Shown: positions 6,774 through 8,529 of the stretch, piece by piece
Position numbering within the stretch: position 1 is the stretch's first letter
How the letters are laid out: every line of letters begins with the position of its first letter
Origin: an uncultured Paracoccaceae bacterium
GTDB lineage: Bacteria > Pseudomonadota > Alphaproteobacteria > Rhodobacterales > Rhodobacteraceae
Assembly: GCA_938038825.1 (NCBI GenBank)
Contig: CALHST010000399.1
Location: 1 to 8,529 of the forward strand
Length of the DNA stretch: 8,529 nucleotides
Direction: 5' to 3'
Notes under the pieces: generated by a model
The model's input: the letters and a program-made list of their open reading frames with translations, nothing else
Told to the model about the DNA's origin: nothing
Database searches by the model: none
Program-made: the position numbers and the translations under genes

Positions 6774-7627
6774 GGTTTAAGTTTATCGAAGAACACCGAT
6801 CTGCATTTTCCATTGAACTCATGTGTCGGGTCATGGCTGTCAGTCCGCGCGGGTTGCGGGCGTACCGCAGCCGACCTGCCAGCCTCAGACAACGGTCTGA
6901 TCTGGTCACGCTGGCACATATCAAAGAACAGTCACGTCTCAGCCTGGGCAGCTATGGTAGGCCACGGATGACGGAAGAGCTGAAGGAGATCGGCCTGGAT
7001 GTCGGACACCGCTGTGTCGGTCGGTTGATGCGTCAAAACGGCATATCCGTCGTACGAACCCGCAAACATAAGGTCACGACGGATAGCAACCACAAGTTCA
7101 ACATCGCGCCTAACTTGCTGGATCAGGACTTCGCGGCTGAACAGCCCAACCAGAAATGGGCAGGTGATATCAGCTACGTATGGACGCGCGAAGGCTGGCT
7201 GTATCTGGCAGTGATCCTTGATCTGCACTCCCGGCGCGTGATCGGTTGGGCGGTGAGCAACCGAATAAAACGGGACCTTGCGATCAGGGCGCTGAACATG
7301 GCTGTCGCGTTCCGATCTCCGCCTAAAGGGTGCATCCATCACACAGATCGCGGGTCGCAATATTGTTCGCATGACTATCAGAAAATCCTGCGCCAGCATG
7401 GGTTCAAGGTGTCGATGTCTGGGAAGGGCAATTGTTACGACAATGCAGCAGTCGAGACCTTCTTCAAGACCATCAAAGCTGAACTGATCTGGCGGCGGTC
7501 ATGGGAAACGCGGCGGCAGGCTGAGATGGCGATCTTCGAATACATAAACGGGTTCTATAACCCGCGACGCCGCCACTCAGCATTGGGTTGGAAAAGCCCT
7601 GTCGCCTTTGAACGGAAGGTGGCCTAA
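6770..7627 (+). CDS. IS3-family OrfB (DDE transposase catalytic part)
   Basis: A 285-residue OrfB, normally made as an OrfAB fusion by -1 frameshifting; the GTG at 6770 could also allow separate translation. An HTH_21-like segment, SYGRPRMTEELKEIGLDVG (61-79), precedes the integrase core. The catalytic acids are D133 (WAGDISYVW), D193 (HTDRGSQYCS) and E229 (NCYDNAAVETFF). The spacing from the second Asp to the Glu is 35 residues, as in classical DD(35)E enzymes. The C-terminus YINGFYNPRRRHSALGWKSP (258-277) is typical of the family. The stop lies 10 bp before the right inverted repeat. No frameshift or nonsense mutation is seen, so the element may still be active. Confidence 0.95.
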   Translation: MRFKFIEEHRSAFSIELMCRVMAVSPRGLRAYRSRPASLRQRSDLVTLAHIKEQSRLSLGSYGRPRMTEELKEIGLDVGHRCVGRLMRQNGISVVRTRKHKVTTDSNHKFNIAPNLLDQDFAAEQPNQKWAGDISYVWTREGWLYLAVILDLHSRRVIGWAVSNRIKRDLAIRALNMAVAFRSPPKGCIHHTDRGSQYCSHDYQKILRQHGFKVSMSGKGNCYDNAAVETFFKTIKAELIWRRSWETRRQAEMAIFEYINGFYNPRRRHSALGWKSPVAFERKVA

Positions 7628-7879
7628 ACGAGCGCTTGGGGCGGCACAAAAGCGCGACAGGTCCACATAGGTTTGCAGCGCATCCCAGTTATCAAAGTCG
7701 ATGACGAAACCATGCATATAGCCGCGCTCGATTTGCTCTGGGCTTTCAGAGCGACCACCTGTGAAATTCTGAGCACCGGGGAGCGCCGCACTTAACGCAG
7801 AAAGGCCCGCGTAGATTTCACTGATCTTGTCCTCAGGCGTTTCGGGTTTGAATTTGGTCAATACAATATGTCGGATCAT
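7577..7879 (-). pseudogene. Dabb (stress-responsive A/B barrel) domain protein, 3' end removed at the IS
   Basis: The native part is residues 1-71 (7879 down to about 7667): it starts MIRHIVLTKF, has GARN-like loop GAQNFTGGRSES (35-46), and ends HGFVIDFDNWDALQTY, all typical of the small dimeric Dabb ferredoxin-like domain. After Tyr71 the frame enters the right IS repeat, and 28 residues read antisense to orfB follow before a stop at 7577. About the last quarter of a roughly 100-residue domain is gone, so it is probably non-functional. Its ATG overlaps the stop of the GMC oxidoreductase remnant (ATGA), with an AAGGA Shine-Dalgarno at 7888-7892, so it was the downstream partner of that oxidoreductase. 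The biochemical role of such Dabb proteins is not established. Confidence 0.82.
7638..7665 (-). repeat. Right terminal inverted repeat of the IS
   Basis: Its reverse complement begins TGGACCTGTCGCG and matches the left end at 24 of 28 positions by eye. Confidence 0.88.
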
Positions 7880-8040
7880 GCTGTCAGTCCTTGGTCTTGC
7901 TTGATCATCTCAGCGGCTTTTTCGCCAATCTTGATGGAAGAGGCATTCGTATTCGATGTATTTATGGTCGACATATCAGATGCATCGGCAACCCGCAGGC
8001 GCAAAATTCACCGAAACCACGTGCGCGGGGCAAGCACGCT
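7876..8040 (-). pseudogene. C-terminal remnant of a GMC-family (choline dehydrogenase-like) oxidoreductase, frameshifted
   Basis: The last 40 codons (7998 to the TGA at 7878-7876) read LRVADASDMSTINTSNTNAS, then IKIGEKAAEMIKQDQ, the classic C-terminal signature of FAD-dependent GMC oxidoreductases (usual form: LRVADAS.M.T..S.NTNAP.IMIGEKAA). Two normally conserved positions are changed (Pro to Ser and Met to Lys), which fits relaxed selection. Upstream, the same frame hits a TGA just before this block, while another frame at 8007-8030 gives PRARGFGE, resembling the VDPR.RV.G segment that should precede it, so at least one indel is present. The remaining roughly 450 residues, including the FAD-binding N-terminus and the catalytic His, are missing from the window. 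It overlaps the Dabb gene by ATGA. Confidence 0.75.
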
Positions 8041-8184
8041 GCACCAGCTTGAGGCAAAGATGTTTTCGGGGGTATTGTCGATGTCCTATGGCGTGCACAG
8101 TTGCGCAACACAGCCACCATTCATCACAGCGCCCTTGTGACGGATATCGTCGCGGGTGATGTCCTCAAAGCCCGCAATCATAAT
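8041..8184 (-). other. Unassigned decayed coding-like segment between the GMC remnant and a possible phnN remnant
   Basis: On the minus strand one frame reads FEDITRDDIRHKGAVMNGG and, after an in-frame TAG, DIDNTPENIFASSWCSVLAP. The last residues may be distorted GMC sequence (SVLDPRTR-like), but I cannot assign the rest. It probably contains the junction between phosphonate-operon debris and GMC debris. Confidence 0.3.
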
Positions 8185-8240
8185 GAGCCGTCTCGCCTTG
8201 CCGTTTCCTAATGGCCCGACAAGAACGCAACAAAATCTTC
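8185..8240 (-). pseudogene. Possible remnant of phnN (ribose 1,5-bisphosphate phosphokinase) P-loop
   Basis: A short minus-strand stretch reads GRFCCVLVGPLGNGKARRLI, which resembles the start of PhnN kinases, where a GPSG.GKDS P-loop comes a few residues after the N-terminus. The Ser and the Asp of the usual motif are altered and no start codon is in place. It comes 78 bp after the phnM remnant stop, in the phnM-phnN order known from E. coli, and the identification rests largely on that position. A chance P-loop-like peptide is possible. Confidence 0.3.
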
Positions 8241-8286
8241 CCGGATAGCGTTGTACATTGGGGCGATTTAGACACGAAACAGGCGA

Positions 8287-8300
8287 AACTAATCTTAGTT
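8287..8300. repeat. Short palindrome AACTAA-TC-TTAGTT
   Basis: A 6-bp perfect inverted repeat with a 2-bp centre, between the phnM remnant stop and the possible phnN remnant. It could be an operator relic or chance; no regulator is recognised. Confidence 0.25.
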
Positions 8301-8318
8301 CGCGCAACCGCAAAAGGA

Positions 8319-8529
8319 TCAAAACACGCGTGCACCACCGCTCCATGTTTCTTTGAGGACCGGTGTTCCTTCAGAGACCGCAAACCTGATCCAATCGGCC
8401 CTTTGCCCGATCCGCAAAGTCCCCCGGTCGGTGAGACCGACAGCCGCACCAGGGCGTGTCGTCACAGTCGCGATACCGCGCGACAAATCACCCTACAGAT
8501 CACCCAACTGAACCGCCGCCATCAGCAAA
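8319..8529 (-). pseudogene. phnM: phnM 3' portion (phosphonate C-P lyase pathway diphosphatase) with an in-frame stop
   Basis: On the minus strand the frame reads LMAAVQLGDL-stop-GDLSRGIATVTTRPGAAVGL, then TDRGTLRIGQRADWIRF and ETWSGGARVF before a TGA at 8321-8319. The block ATVT.RP..AVGL.DRG.L..G.RADW/L...W..G.RVF is the C-terminus of PhnM, the amidohydrolase-superfamily enzyme that releases diphosphate from alpha-D-ribose 1-methylphosphonate 5-triphosphate in the C-P lyase pathway. The TAG at 8495-8493 lies where PhnM-type proteins can have Trp or another residue, so a single G-to-A change (TGG to TAG) would explain it. It would remove the last 57 residues. The rest of the gene is outside the window. 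Given the decayed genes downstream I call it a pseudogene, but a lone sequencing error cannot be excluded. Confidence 0.72.

Larger units (their letters stand above)
6435..7665 (+). mobile_element. Intact IS3-family insertion sequence, 1231 bp
   Basis: The ends are imperfect terminal inverted repeats of about 28 bp: 6435-6462, and the reverse complement of 7638-7665. Both begin TGGACCTGTCGCG, with 24 of 28 positions matching by eye, and the outer bases are TG...CA as usual for IS3. Inside are orfA and orfB, overlapping by 4 bp, with an in-phase A_AAA_AAG slippery site, so all parts needed for transposition are present. The 3-bp flanks are CAA (6432-6434) and CAT (7666-7668), not an exact target duplication. 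The element separates the unidentified minus-strand remnant from a truncated Dabb gene. The subgroup was not determined. Confidence 0.93.

Noticed and set aside
6365..6919. 184-codon minus-strand frame over IS orfA
   Set aside because: Antisense to orfA and the start of orfB, both clearly real; shadow.
8165..8449. 94- and 86-codon minus-strand frames over the phnM remnant
   Set aside because: They are out of phase with the recognisable PhnM C-terminus or only join debris from several frames; not real genes.

Overview
The window looks like part of a marine Rhodobacterales (Roseobacter-group) alphaproteobacterial chromosome. The evidence is protein-level resemblance: a roseobacter-style IMP dehydrogenase, an RsmB-type rRNA methyltransferase, a RACo/ASKHA corrinoid-activating protein with an Arg-rich tail, and remnants of a phosphonate (phn) operon. 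GC content is moderate, and the right third holds many disrupted genes plus an apparently intact insertion sequence. That suggests a genome undergoing IS-driven decay; an IS-rich roseobacter such as Octadecabacter would fit, but the genus is a guess.

Left part (1-3621, minus strand): three genes run leftward as a probable unit. They are an agmatinase-family ureohydrolase (2659-3621), a RACo-like [2Fe-2S]/ASKHA ATPase that reactivates corrinoid proteins (518-2566, GTG start), and a class I SAM-dependent methyltransferase (1-521, 3' end outside the window). The last two overlap by ATGA. The Shine-Dalgarno of the methyltransferase is written inside the poly-arginine tail codons of the RACo gene.

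Middle part (3622-6009, plus strand): a divergent intergenic region with two dyad-symmetric sites precedes an intact guaB (IMP dehydrogenase, 3803-5251). Five bases later comes rsmB, which is cut off inside its SAM-binding motif I at about 5946 and cannot be catalytic.

Right part (5947-8529): a 276-bp stretch without a clear gene contains a 13-bp inverted repeat. It is followed by the C-terminal tail of an unidentified minus-strand gene, and then by an intact IS3-family element (6435-7665) with 28-bp terminal inverted repeats, orfA/orfB and a phased A_AAA_AAG frameshift site. The IS interrupts a Dabb-domain gene. Upstream of that on the minus strand lie the decayed 3' end of a GMC oxidoreductase, a possible phnN P-loop remnant, and a phnM 3' end with an in-frame stop. 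Everything from 5947 to 8529 except the IS appears to be gene debris.

I see no tRNA, rRNA or CRISPR array, and no convincing new defence or metabolic system. The more unusual points are the ureohydrolase-RACo-methyltransferase operon, the Shine-Dalgarno embedded in the Arg tail, and the rearranged junctions around the IS.
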